This document shows positions 1 to 8,600 of a stretch of DNA of 64,000 bases, piece by piece (within the stretch, counting starts at the first letter, position 1; every line of letters begins with the position of its first letter). The translations under genes were made by a program, and so were the position numbers. The notes under the pieces were generated by a model. It ran no database searches, was not told the origin of the DNA, and worked only from the letters and a program-made list of their open reading frames with translations. The stretch is from Vibrio bathopelagicus (GTDB lineage: Bacteria > Pseudomonadota > Gammaproteobacteria > Enterobacterales > Vibrionaceae): contig NZ_CP062500.1 of NCBI RefSeq assembly GCF_014879975.1, positions 1,178,001-1,242,000 of the forward strand, read 5' to 3'.

Positions 1-524
1 GCTACGGTGATGCACAAGCAGTAGAAACCACAACAATCGATTTCGGTTCAACAGATCTTCAAACGATTGCTGGCGAAATGGTCGATAGTATGATGGCTTC
101 TGGTTCTGTTTCTTACATCACACGTGAGCAGCGTCCAATCGTATTCGTAGAACGCATCAAGAACAAAACCAGTGAGCACATCGATACTGAGTCAATCACT
201 GACACCATCAGTACTAAAATGCTGAACTCTGGTAAGTTCCGTTTCGTTGATATGGACCGTGTAGAGTCTGTTCGTGACCAATTGAACTTCCAAAACAATG
301 ATGAGCTAGTAAATCAAAGTTCAGCAATCCAGTTCGGTAAAATGGTCGGTGCTCAGTACATGTTGTACGGCAACCTATCAAGCATCGTGAAGAAAGACGG
401 TAGCGATGAAGACGTATACTACAAAATGACCATGCGTCTAATGGATCTTGAGTCTGGCTTAATTGAATGGGCAGATGAGACTGAAATCCGTAAGCAACAA
501 TCTAAGAGCCTACTGGGTCTTTAA
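1..524 (+). CDS. lpoB: LpoB, outer-membrane lipoprotein activator of PBP1B (5' end missing)
   Basis: The window opens inside this gene; the frame is open from base 3 and ends at TAA 522-524, giving the last 173 residues. LpoB is an outer-membrane lipoprotein that reaches through the peptidoglycan to stimulate the transglycosylase and transpeptidase activities of PBP1B. The visible part is the globular domain, with the segments FVERIKNKTSEHIDTE and GAQYMLYGNLSSI typical of the family. The signal peptide and lipobox are outside the window. Next gene downstream is thiK, the same neighbourhood as in E. coli (lpoB-thiK-nagZ-ycfP-ndh), which supports the name. Family assignment is by recognition of sequence and context. 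Confidence 0.88.
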   Translation, partial: YGDAQAVETTTIDFGSTDLQTIAGEMVDSMMASGSVSYITREQRPIVFVERIKNKTSEHIDTESITDTISTKMLNSGKFRFVDMDRVESVRDQLNFQNNDELVNQSSAIQFGKMVGAQYMLYGNLSSIVKKDGSDEDVYYKMTMRLMDLESGLIEWADETEIRKQQSKSLLGL

Positions 525-669
525 TTTCGCTTATTTGCCAACTATGCGCAGCCAGCTTTGACAGTGTCTAGTTTTGGCAGCGCTTAATCTTGAATACGCT
601 TGATCTTGAGCTTGGCAGTGTATAGCTTGGTCACACGCCAATGCAGTACATGATGCACTGTTAATGAAG

Positions 670-701
670 AGACACTGGCTTTTGGTCAGTGTCTTTTTTT
701 G
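670..701 (+). terminator. Rho-independent terminator after lpoB
   Basis: An 8-bp stem (AGACACTG 670-677 with CAGTGTCT 687-694) is followed by a run of seven T. It lies in the gap between lpoB and thiK and should end lpoB transcripts. Confidence 0.85.
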
Positions 702-734
702 TAGGGAAATGGAAACGTTTATAAGGAATGAGCA

Positions 735-1589
735 ATGGCAATTTTTTCTTGGTCTGAGGCTAAGCTTCTTGATACCAGTTTGAGTTCGTTGGATGGTTAC
801 TTTTCTGAGCCACCAGTTAGAGCGCAGACGCTGACAGGCGGTTTGACTAATCGATGTTGGAAATTGGTGTTAGCCGATGGCACTGCCTATGTTTGGCGAC
901 CAATCACACCGATTACCAAAGCGTTCCTTATCTCTCGTCATGAAGAGTATCAAGTGCTCTCTGCAATTGAGCGTCTAGGTATTGCTCCAAGTCCGATAGT
1001 GGTCAATGAGCAAGGCTTGTTGGTTGAATGGATTGCGGGTGAGACTCTTTACGAAGGCTTAGAGCTTGATGATTTGTTGAAGACGCTGATCTCGGTGCAT
1101 TTGGTTAATACTGCACGATTGCCGCTCCAACCGTTCAGTTTCACAGCGCGAGTCGATCATTACTGGCTCCAACTAGATGCGATTCATAAGACTGAAATCT
1201 GCACCAAGATTTATCAAGAGTGGCGCGTGGCTCCAAGTATCCCAGGTGTTGATCTGTCTTTGTGTCATTTTGATTTAGGTGGTTATAACCTAGTGAGAAA
1301 TATCGATGGGATTAAAATTATTGATTGGGAATATGCAGCGTTAGCAGATCCAAGGCTCGACTTGACCTTAACGATTGCGGTTGCTGATGTGCCAGTTATC
1401 GAAGCGGTCAATAAGTACTGCCAGCTAAGAGGGATTCATAATGTTCAGCCCTGGCTTGATGGCGTAGAGGCTTGGTTGCCGCGAAGTCGAATGATGGCCA
1501 TGTTGTGGTATTTACTGGCACATCAACTCTGGGGCGATGAAAGTTATCTGCGCGAAGCTGAGTTATTGAGTCACACTTTCTGTCGCTAG
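735..1589 (+). CDS. thiK: Thiamine kinase / phosphotransferase family protein ThiK
   Basis: 284 residues of the aminoglycoside phosphotransferase/choline kinase fold. Near residue 35 is GGLTNRCWKL, the nucleotide-binding loop region. At about residue 177 the catalytic Brenner motif reads CHFDLGGYN (HxDxxxxN), and about 17 residues later IIDWEYA supplies the metal-binding Asp. ThiK phosphorylates salvaged thiamine to thiamine monophosphate in the cytoplasm. The position between lpoB and ycfP matches E. coli thiK, although the nagZ gene found there between thiK and ycfP is absent here. A more general small-molecule kinase role cannot be excluded from sequence alone. The start has AAGGAA about 8 bases upstream. 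Confidence 0.82.
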   Translation: MAIFSWSEAKLLDTSLSSLDGYFSEPPVRAQTLTGGLTNRCWKLVLADGTAYVWRPITPITKAFLISRHEEYQVLSAIERLGIAPSPIVVNEQGLLVEWIAGETLYEGLELDDLLKTLISVHLVNTARLPLQPFSFTARVDHYWLQLDAIHKTEICTKIYQEWRVAPSIPGVDLSLCHFDLGGYNLVRNIDGIKIIDWEYAALADPRLDLTLTIAVADVPVIEAVNKYCQLRGIHNVQPWLDGVEAWLPRSRMMAMLWYLLAHQLWGDESYLREAELLSHTFCR

Positions 1590-1697
1590 GATCACGTTTA
1601 GGAAGTGAAAAATATAATTTCGTTGGTGTTCCCTTTAAAACCTTATTTTTCATGTTAGATTAATTAAAACGTACCAATATTCAACAGGGAGGTACTA

Positions 1698-2237
1698 ATG
1701 ATTATTTATCTACATGGCTTCGACTCAACTAGCCCGGGCAATCACGAAAAAATACTGCAGTTGCAATTCATTGATGATGACGTTCGTTTCATCAACTACA
1801 GTACTTTGCACCCAAAGCACGATATGCAGCATCTTCTTAAAGAAGTGCATAAAGTGATAGAACAATCTGATGATCCACATCCCATTATCTGTGGTGTTGG
1901 TTTAGGGGGTTTTTGGTCAGAGCGTATTGGTTTCTTATGTGGGATTAAGCAGGTGGTTTTCAACCCGAACCTGCAACCAGAGAACAATATGGTGGGTCGA
2001 ATTGACCGTCCTGAAGAGTATGAAGATATTGCGACTAAGTGTGTCGCTCAGTATCGTATGAAAAACAAGGGACGCTGTTTGGTTGTGTTGTCTCGTGAAG
2101 ATGAAATTCACGACAATACGCGAACGGAAGCTGAGCTTGGGGATTACTATGAGGTAATCTGGGATGAAAAAGAGAGTCATAAGTTTAAAAAGATCTCTCA
2201 ACACCTTCAAGCAATGAAAGCGTTTAAAAACGCCTAA
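1698..2237 (+). CDS. ycfP: YcfP/YqiA-family alpha/beta-hydrolase-like protein (UPF0227)
   Basis: 179 residues closely resembling E. coli YcfP. The N-terminus [10 protein letters not shown] has the HG oxyanion turn of alpha/beta hydrolases. The nucleophile elbow reads GVGLGG, with Gly in place of the catalytic Ser of GxSxG. The same replacement occurs in E. coli YcfP, so the protein probably has the fold without ordinary esterase chemistry. A strong ribosome site, AGGGAGG, precedes the ATG. It is followed by a clear terminator, so it is a separate unit from ndh. Cellular function is not established. Confidence 0.88.
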   Translation: MIIYLHGFDSTSPGNHEKILQLQFIDDDVRFINYSTLHPKHDMQHLLKEVHKVIEQSDDPHPIICGVGLGGFWSERIGFLCGIKQVVFNPNLQPENNMVGRIDRPEEYEDIATKCVAQYRMKNKGRCLVVLSREDEIHDNTRTEAELGDYYEVIWDEKESHKFKKISQHLQAMKAFKNA

Positions 2238-2255
2238 TTCACCCCTCTATTTTAT

Positions 2256-2288
2256 AAAAGCAGCACTTATTTTGAGTGCTGCTTTTTT
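2256..2288 (+). terminator. Terminator after ycfP
   Basis: Stem AAAAGCAGCACT (2256-2267) pairs with AGTGCTGCTTTT (2275-2286) around a 7-base loop and runs into six T. Confidence 0.9.
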
Positions 2289-2422
2289 ACATCTGAATCC
2301 TAGAAACTGGCATTGATAAAACGGTTGTATATGTCTTATTGATGAGTTTGTGCATTTGTAGATAAGCTTTAGCAAACGTTAACTAATTTGCCCCGAATCC
2401 TCATTGAGGGTAAGGATTTTTG

Positions 2423-2450
2423 TTGCGGTCATCTTTTTGCTATATATAAT
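2423..2450 (+). promoter_or_regulatory. Putative sigma-70 promoter of ndh
   Basis: A perfect TATAAT at 2445-2450 stands 16 bases after TTGCGG (2423-2428), a partial -35 match. Transcription would start near 2457, about 290 bases before the ndh start codon, giving an unusually long leader. The -10 is strong; the -35 is weak and inferred. Confidence 0.55.
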
Positions 2451-2468
2451 GTTCCAAAGCAAAAAATT

Positions 2469-2482
2469 TTGATAAATATCAA
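2469..2482. promoter_or_regulatory. FNR-binding site at the ndh promoter
   Basis: The palindrome TTGATAAATATCAA matches the FNR consensus TTGAT-N4-ATCAA at all ten defined positions. It lies just downstream of the predicted -10 and start point, a position suited to repression. Anaerobic repression of ndh by FNR is known in E. coli, so the site fits the gene's biology. Confidence 0.8.
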
Positions 2483-2521
2483 GAAAAATTGAGAGCGAGT
2501 GATAAAACTTGCCCATTATTT

Positions 2522-2748
2522 GTGCTCTACCTCTCAGGTAGTCACCTTTTTATCCACGTGAGCAAAGCGACAAGCCAATATTTGGTGCTTGTAATCCCTC
2601 TAACTACTCGGTGAGCTGTCGTTATTCTTTTTCGCGGTTATCCAATTTATATCAGCCTTTGCATTCAAGGCCGAGTAGATACATAGAATTTATCGGTTGG
2701 AGTAATCGAGCCGAACCCCATTTATTCATTTTGTAGAGGATTGTCATT
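2522..2748 (+). other. Long structured 5' leader of ndh
   Basis: No gene is seen here. Several helices can form. The first, 2522-2545, is GTG/CAC plus CTACC/GGTAG, followed by CTTTTTAT, which resembles a weak terminator. A second hairpin spans 2570-2592 (ACAAGC/GCTTGT arms). A long-range pairing joins CTACTCGG (2604-2611) with CCGAGTAG (2671-2678). A competing small hairpin, GCCTT/AAGGC, sits near 2655-2671. These are base-pairing observations; a regulatory role is inference. Confidence 0.4.
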
Positions 2749-4038
2749 GTGACAAAAATTATCGTAGTAGGCGGTGGTGCTGGTGGTTTAGAACTAGCAA
2801 CTAAGCTAGGCCGCACTTTAGGTCGTAAAAAACGTGCCCAGATTACTCTGGTTGACCGTAAAGCAAGCCACCTATGGAAACCATTACTTCATGAAGTAGC
2901 AACAGGTTCACTGGACGAAGGTGTTGATGCATTAAGCTACCGCGCACATGCAAAAAACCATTACTTCGATTTCCAAATGGGCAGTCTGAACGACATCGAT
3001 CGTGAGCGTAAAGTGATTGCACTGAGCGAACTGAAAGATGATCACGGTGAATTGCTGATGCCAAGCCGTGAACTGGAATACGACATTCTAGTGATGGCAA
3101 TTGGTTCAACGTCAAACGACTTCAATACTCCCGGCGTTCGTGACAACTGTATTTTCCTTGATAGCCCAGAACAAGCTCACCGTTTCCGTACGGAAATGAA
3201 CAACCAGTTCTTGAAGCTTCACGCCAAAAACGGTCAAGGCACTGTTGATATCGCGATTGTTGGTGCTGGTGCGACAGGCGTAGAGCTTTCTGCTGAACTG
3301 CATAACGCCGTGAAAGAGCTTCGAACTTACGGTTTTGGTGATCTAGATTCAAGCAAGCTGAACGTTAACCTTGTTGAAGCGGGTGAGCGTATTCTTCCAG
3401 CTCTACCACCTCGTATTTCGAGTGCAGCTCACTCTGAGCTAACTAAGCTTGGTGTTAACGTGCGTACTAATACTATGGTGACTCAGGCTGATTCTGAAGG
3501 TCTAACGACTAAAGATGGCGATAAGATTCCAGCGCAAATCATGGTTTGGGCTGCGGGTATCAAAGCGCCAGATTTCCTGAAAGATATTGGTGGTCTTGAG
3601 ACGAACCGTATTAACCAATTGGTTGTGAAAAACACACTGCAAACTACGCTTGATGACAACATCTTTGCCATCGGTGACTTGGCGCAATGTACACAAGCGG
3701 ATGGTTCATTTGTTCCACCTCGTGCACAAGCTGCTCACCAAATGGCAAGCTGCGCATTCAGCAACATCATTGCTAAATTGAATGGCCGTGACCTGAAAGA
3801 TTATGTCTACAAAGACAAAGGCTCGCTTGTTTCACTCAGCCGTTTCTCTACGGTAGGTAGCTTGATGGGTAACTTGACTAAAGGCTCAATGATGGTCGAA
3901 GGTCGTATTGCTCGCGTGGTTTACATCTCTTTGTATCGTATGCATCAAGTTGCGCTGCACGGCATCATCAAAACGTCGTTAATGATGTTGGTAGGTCGAA
4001 TCAACCGTGTGTTACGTCCAAATTTAAAGCTGCACTAA
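2749..4038 (+). CDS. ndh: NADH dehydrogenase II (Ndh), respiratory NADH:quinone oxidoreductase
   Basis: 429 residues; the start is GTG at 2749, preceded by the ribosome site AGAGGA. Ndh is a single-subunit, FAD-containing peripheral membrane enzyme that passes electrons from NADH to ubiquinone without pumping protons. Two Rossmann dinucleotide motifs are visible: VVGGGAGG near residue 6 for FAD and [10 protein letters not shown] near residue 170 for NADH. AIGDLAQ near residue 305 is the second FAD-contact motif of the family. The C-terminal stretch around residues 390-410 is amphipathic and probably holds the enzyme on the inner membrane. Expression is likely repressed by FNR in low oxygen (site at 2469-2482). 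Confidence 0.95.
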   Translation: MTKIIVVGGGAGGLELATKLGRTLGRKKRAQITLVDRKASHLWKPLLHEVATGSLDEGVDALSYRAHAKNHYFDFQMGSLNDIDRERKVIALSELKDDHGELLMPSRELEYDILVMAIGSTSNDFNTPGVRDNCIFLDSPEQAHRFRTEMNNQFLKLHAKNGQGTVDIAIVGAGATGVELSAELHNAVKELRTYGFGDLDSSKLNVNLVEAGERILPALPPRISSAAHSELTKLGVNVRTNTMVTQADSEGLTTKDGDKIPAQIMVWAAGIKAPDFLKDIGGLETNRINQLVVKNTLQTTLDDNIFAIGDLAQCTQADGSFVPPRAQAAHQMASCAFSNIIAKLNGRDLKDYVYKDKGSLVSLSRFSTVGSLMGNLTKGSMMVEGRIARVVYISLYRMHQVALHGIIKTSLMMLVGRINRVLRPNLKLH

Positions 4039-4061
4039 TTAATTGGTGATTTTCAGCGAAT

Positions 4062-4090
4062 AAAAAAGAGCTCTTCGGAGCTCTTTTTTG
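4062..4090 (+). terminator. Terminator after ndh
   Basis: A 12-bp stem, AAAAAAGAGCTC with GAGCTCTTTTTT, closes a TTCG tetraloop (4074-4077). It is symmetric enough to work from both sides, so it may also stop transcripts of the converging acetyltransferase gene. Confidence 0.93.
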
Positions 4091-4122
4091 ATCGTGTCGA
4101 TGACGTGCTGTTTATGGCTACT

Positions 4123-4170
4123 AAGAACTAAAGAACTAAAGAACTTAAGAATTTAAGAATTTAAGAACTT
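4123..4170. repeat. Octanucleotide tandem repeat, six copies
   Basis: Six head-to-tail copies of an 8-base unit run from 4123: AAGAACTA twice, AAGAACTT, AAGAATTT twice and AAGAACTT, followed by a partial AAGAGG. The last copy touches the stop codon of the converging acetyltransferase gene. The 8-base period means copy-number change would shift frame if translated, but the array lies outside the coding frame as drawn. Confidence 0.85.
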
Positions 4171-4714
4171 AAGAGGTTGGAGGTAACACGGAATAAACCA
4201 CGCCGTCTTTTGGTTTGCCGTTAAAGATAAAGCGGTTCTTAGCAATGGTTTCCCGCTCTGCGCCACACTTCTCTATCAGCCTTTGGCTTGGTAGGTTTTC
4301 TGTATCGCAAACAATCTCTAAACGCGTTAGTTTGAGTTGGGCAAAGCAGAATTCAAACAAGGTCAACATCGCTTCTTTCGCGATCCCCTTTCGTTGAAAT
4401 TCGTCGCCTACCCAATAGCCTAAACTTGCCATATTGAAGGTATGGTAAAGCTCATTGATTGCCACCATTCCAACCAGCTGATTACTGTGGCGTTCAAAAA
4501 TACCAAACCCAAATGCGTCTGCTTTTACCCAATTTAAGCGGGTAGCCAGAATGAATTTCTCGGCTTCTACAATAGAGAACGCATCGTGGCACCAGTCTAC
4601 CCAGGGAAATAAGCTAGGGGATGTTTGGATCAACCGAGAGAACTCTGGAGCGTCTGTAGCTTCAATAATTTTGAGGCTGAGGCGTTGAGTATTTATCTGA
4701 AAGTCAGGGCTCAT
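4169..4714 (-). CDS. GNAT-family N-acetyltransferase, RimJ/RimL type
   Basis: 181 residues of the Gcn5-related acetyltransferase fold. The acetyl-CoA pyrophosphate loop is QRKGIAKEA (Q/RxxGxG/A) near residue 113. The flanking GYWVGDEF and the C-terminal RLEIVCDTENLPSQRLIEKCGA are typical of the RimJ/RimL subfamily, which acetylates N-termini of ribosomal proteins or small substrates. The substrate cannot be told from sequence. It converges on ndh and its stop codon overlaps an octamer tandem repeat. It seems to be a stand-alone gene. Confidence 0.85.
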   Translation of the reverse strand: MSPDFQINTQRLSLKIIEATDAPEFSRLIQTSPSLFPWVDWCHDAFSIVEAEKFILATRLNWVKADAFGFGIFERHSNQLVGMVAINELYHTFNMASLGYWVGDEFQRKGIAKEAMLTLFEFCFAQLKLTRLEIVCDTENLPSQRLIEKCGAERETIAKNRFIFNGKPKDGVVYSVLPPTS

Positions 4715-4851
4715 AAGAAATACCGAATTACATGTAAGTACTGAACAAAGAGAGTCAATACAGAATAAAGATAGATAGCACTTAATAAAACGCCCTCACT
4801 AGGAGGGCGGATTGAACTATTTGTATAATTATAGCCGAATAGACAAGTAAT

Positions 4852-5619
4852 TTACTGCGCTACACGTCGAACTTGAATCACCATGCCTAGAAGCGGGTGA
4901 TCAAGGTAGTGAGTTTCTGTACTACGCATACGACGCTTTTGATCCATGCGGTAGCTCTTAAGGAACTCTTCTACCTGTACTGTCGGGGAGATCTCAGTTA
5001 AGTTGCCCACTTGAACGTTGCTCTCTGCGCCACTTACTGGTGTGTCTAACTCAATAGGCTGTTCTTTCAGAGTTACTTCACGAACGCTTGGCGCTTTTAA
5101 ATCTAGCGTGGTTTCAGCGTATAGGTAATGCTGCACATAGATCTGTAGTTTACCGTCTAGTTCGTATAGTGGCTTATCAATTGTCTCTTCTTTGAACCCA
5201 TCTGCAGTGCCTGCGGTGATAGCACCTTTTTCAGAGCCGTCTGCATTGAAATCTTTAGAGAAGTCTTTACCTGCTTGAATATGGAAAACAGGTGCCGAGC
5301 TCTTACCTTGGTCGCCTTGACGCCAAGCGGTATGCATCAGAACTTCAAAGCCAGCGTGCTTACGCAGTTTGTCTTTCTGAGGCGTTAACTTGTACTCTGA
5401 GTAAGGCAGCATTTGTACGCCTTTCTTTGAGCGGTATTGGGTATCTTGAAATGAACCAACGCGCTCAAGTGAAATCTTCGGCTGAGTGTTCGGCCAAGAC
5501 TCGTTGACTTTTTCTGCATCAACTGCGCGCTTGAAAATGATCACTTCTATATCAAATTGTCTCTGAGCCAAACTTGGCAGTGAGACGAACAATAGTAGCA
5601 GTGGGATCAGTCTTTTCAT
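4852..5619 (-). CDS. csiV: CsiV-like periplasmic peptidoglycan-binding protein
   Basis: 255 residues beginning with a signal peptide (MKRLIPLLLLFVSLPSLA, probable cleavage after residue 18). The mature protein starts RQFDIEVIIFKR, the hallmark opening of the CsiV family. From what I recall of V. cholerae work, CsiV is a periplasmic peptidoglycan-binding protein needed for PBP1A function, acting with LpoA. No catalytic motif is visible. It lies 62 bases downstream of mfd on the same strand and may be partly co-transcribed with it. Name rests on family recognition. Confidence 0.78.
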   Translation of the reverse strand: MKRLIPLLLLFVSLPSLAQRQFDIEVIIFKRAVDAEKVNESWPNTQPKISLERVGSFQDTQYRSKKGVQMLPYSEYKLTPQKDKLRKHAGFEVLMHTAWRQGDQGKSSAPVFHIQAGKDFSKDFNADGSEKGAITAGTADGFKEETIDKPLYELDGKLQIYVQHYLYAETTLDLKAPSVREVTLKEQPIELDTPVSGAESNVQVGNLTEISPTVQVEEFLKSYRMDQKRRMRSTETHYLDHPLLGMVIQVRRVAQ

Positions 5620-5681
5620 TTTTTCTCCGTCTTCCAGCCGCTGTTACGGCTGGATAATTTATATGTGCAGTGGATTGGGTT

Positions 5682-8600
5682 TTATGCCGAAGGCAGCAAG
5701 TTCTGTCTGAATTCGCCCAATAAATCACTAACAAATTGAATTCGTTTCCGTCTGTCTACCAATGGTATCGTAAACTTGAACTTTGTTGGTCCTTCCATTG
5801 AAAACTTTTGCGGTTGGGATTGCAATAGTTTAACAAGGTAGGCTGGGTTTATGTCAGCATCTGGGTAGAATTCTAAGAATCCACCCTTGTCGTGAGCTTC
5901 AATTTTCTTCGCTTTAATTGACGCAGCCGCTAATTTTAGATCAGAAACTGATAATAAGTTCTTGGTTGCATCAGGAAGACTACCAAAGCGGTCGATTAGC
6001 TCAACTTTCAGCTCTGCCAGTTCATCCGTGTCACTGACGCTCGCAATACGTTTGTAGGTCGATAATCGAGTATTGATGTCTGGGATATAGTCATCTGGTA
6101 ATAACGCAGGTAGACGCATTTCAATTTCAGTTTGCTCACGCAACAGGTCATCAAGAGAAGGCTCTCGACCTTCTTTCAATGCTTCTACGGCCTGTTCAAG
6201 CATTTCCATATAAAGCGTAAAACCAACCGATTGGATTTGACCACTCTGCTCATCACCCAACAGTTCACCTGCGCCACGAATCTCTAGATCGTGAGTCGCT
6301 AGGGTAAAGCCAGCGCCCAGATCTTCTAAAGAGGCAATCGCGTCTAATCGCTTGATGGCGTCTTTGCTCATCGCTTTCGGATGTGGAGTTAGCATGTAGG
6401 CGTATGCTTGATGGTGTGAACGACCCACACGACCACGTAACTGGTGCAGTTGTGCTAAACCGAGATTGTCGGCTCTGTCCATCAAGATGGTATTGGCCGT
6501 CGGAACATCGATACCTGTTTCGATGATAGTGGTACATACCAACAGATTAAAACGCTGATGGTAGAAGTCATTCATGATGCGTTCTAGTTCGCGCTCTCGC
6601 ATTTGACCATGTGCGACGGTTACGCGAGCTTCTGGTATCAACTTCTGTAGAGACTCGGCTGTTTTTTCAATGGTGTCGACTTGGTTGTGTAGGAAATAAA
6701 CCTGACCGCCACGCATGATTTCACGCAGTACCGCTTCTCTTACTACCGCATCGTCACTTTCGCGAACGAAGGTTTTTATCGCTAGGCGTCGTGCTGGTGG
6801 CGTTGCGATGATCGAAAGATCTCGCATGCCACTCATCGCCATATTCAGTGTTCGTGGAATCGGTGTTGCGGTTAGCGTGAGGATATCAACATCGGCTCGC
6901 ATCGCTTTCACTTTTTCTTTTTGACGCACACCGAAGCGGTGCTCTTCATCGACGACTAATAAGCCAAGGTCCTTAAACTTAATGTCACTAGAAAGTAGCT
7001 TGTGGGTACCTACCAAGATATCGACTTTACCGTCAGCGACATCTTGCATGATCAATTTCTGCTCTTTAGCTGATTTGAATCGAGACAGAACCTCGACACG
7101 AATCGGCAAGTTTGCGAAACGGTCTCGGAAGTTTTCAAAGTGCTGTTGAGCAAGTAGGGTAGTCGGTACTAATACCGCGACTTGTTTGTCGTTATCGGTA
7201 CACACGAACGCGGCACGCATTGCGACTTCTGTTTTACCAAAGCCCACATCACCACACACCAAGCGGTCCATGGCTTTTGCTTGGCACATATCAGACATCA
7301 CAGCATTGATTGCCATCGCTTGGTCATCGGTTTCTTCAAAAGGGAAGCCCGATTTGAAGGTCGCATATTGACCGCGGTCCAATACAAATTTGTAGCCAGG
7401 TTTGAGTTCACGCTTAGCGTAAACATCAAGTAGTTCAGCGGCAACGTCACGGACTTTCTCTGCAGCGCGTTTGCGGGCTTTTTGCCATGCTTCGCCACCG
7501 AGTTTGTGCAGTGGTGCAGAATCTTCAGCACCACCTGAATAACGGCCAATCAAGTTCAGAGATGCAACGGGCACGTATAACTTGGCATCGTTTTGATACT
7601 CAAGTGTTACGTATTCGGTTTTCATGCCGCCGGCTTCAAGTGTTTGCAAGCCGATATAGCGGCCAATACCGTGGTCTATGTGGACAACTGGCTGACCCGG
7701 TTTAAGTTCCGCTAAGTGACGGATTACGGTATCGCTGTTAACGCTTTTTTTGTCTTTCTTGCGACGCTGTACAACGCGGTCGCCTAATAAATCACTTTCG
7801 CAGATAAGAGCAATGCTTTGCTCTTCCTGAATAAAACCGTGTTCAGCCGAACCTAATATGAGGCTGAACTTGTCTTTCGCTTTAATGGCCGCATCAAGGT
7901 TTTCAACTTCACTTGGTCGTACTTTAATGCCACTGAGTAATTCACTCAGGGCTTCACGACGACCTTCAGACTCAACTGAAAATACCACTTTGCCATCGAA
8001 GGCTTCCGTGAATTTTCTTAGATTCGCCAGAGGCTCTTTATTTTGATGCTGAACACTCAAGTCTGGCAGTGATACAACCGGTAAGTTGATACGACCAGCT
8101 TTTTCTTCAATCGTGTCTAAGCTCAGATTAACTTGTGGTTTTTGCTTAAAGTGAGCGAATAGCTCATCTTTTTTCAGCCACAATTGCTCTGGGTTCAACA
8201 GAGGTCTTAATGGATCAACACCACGTTGTTCGTATCGGTGAGCAACGTCGGTAAGGAAAGCATCAACAGCTGTTTCTACGTCACCAAGAACCAAGAGTTG
8301 CGCTTCATCGGCAACGTAATCGAATAAGGTTTCGGTGTGGTCAAAAAACAGCGGTTGCCAATATTCGATACCGGCAGGCCATGTACCTTTAGATACCTGC
8401 ATGTAAACCGATTCTGGCTCACGGCGCGCATCGAATTGCTGACGCCAGCGAATACGGAAATCTTCGATTGCGCTTTCTGAGGTTGGAAACTCGTGTGCTG
8501 GCAGTAATCGGATCTCAGAGATGTCGTCGATAGAGCGCTGGTTTTCAGGATCGAAAGTACGGATCGTGTCGATCTCGTCATCGAAAAAGTCGATACGATA

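Noticed and set aside
541..640. Imperfect direct repeats (CAGTGTCTAG and CAGTGTATAG) after lpoB as a mobile-element trace
   Set aside because: Short, imperfect and without flanking duplications or a transposase gene.
2522..2748. ndh leader as a c-di-GMP (GEMM) riboswitch
   Set aside because: The conserved GEMM core sequences are absent.
4123..4170. Short regular repeats as a possible CRISPR array
   Set aside because: Unit is eight bases with no spacers and no cas genes nearby; a simple tandem repeat.
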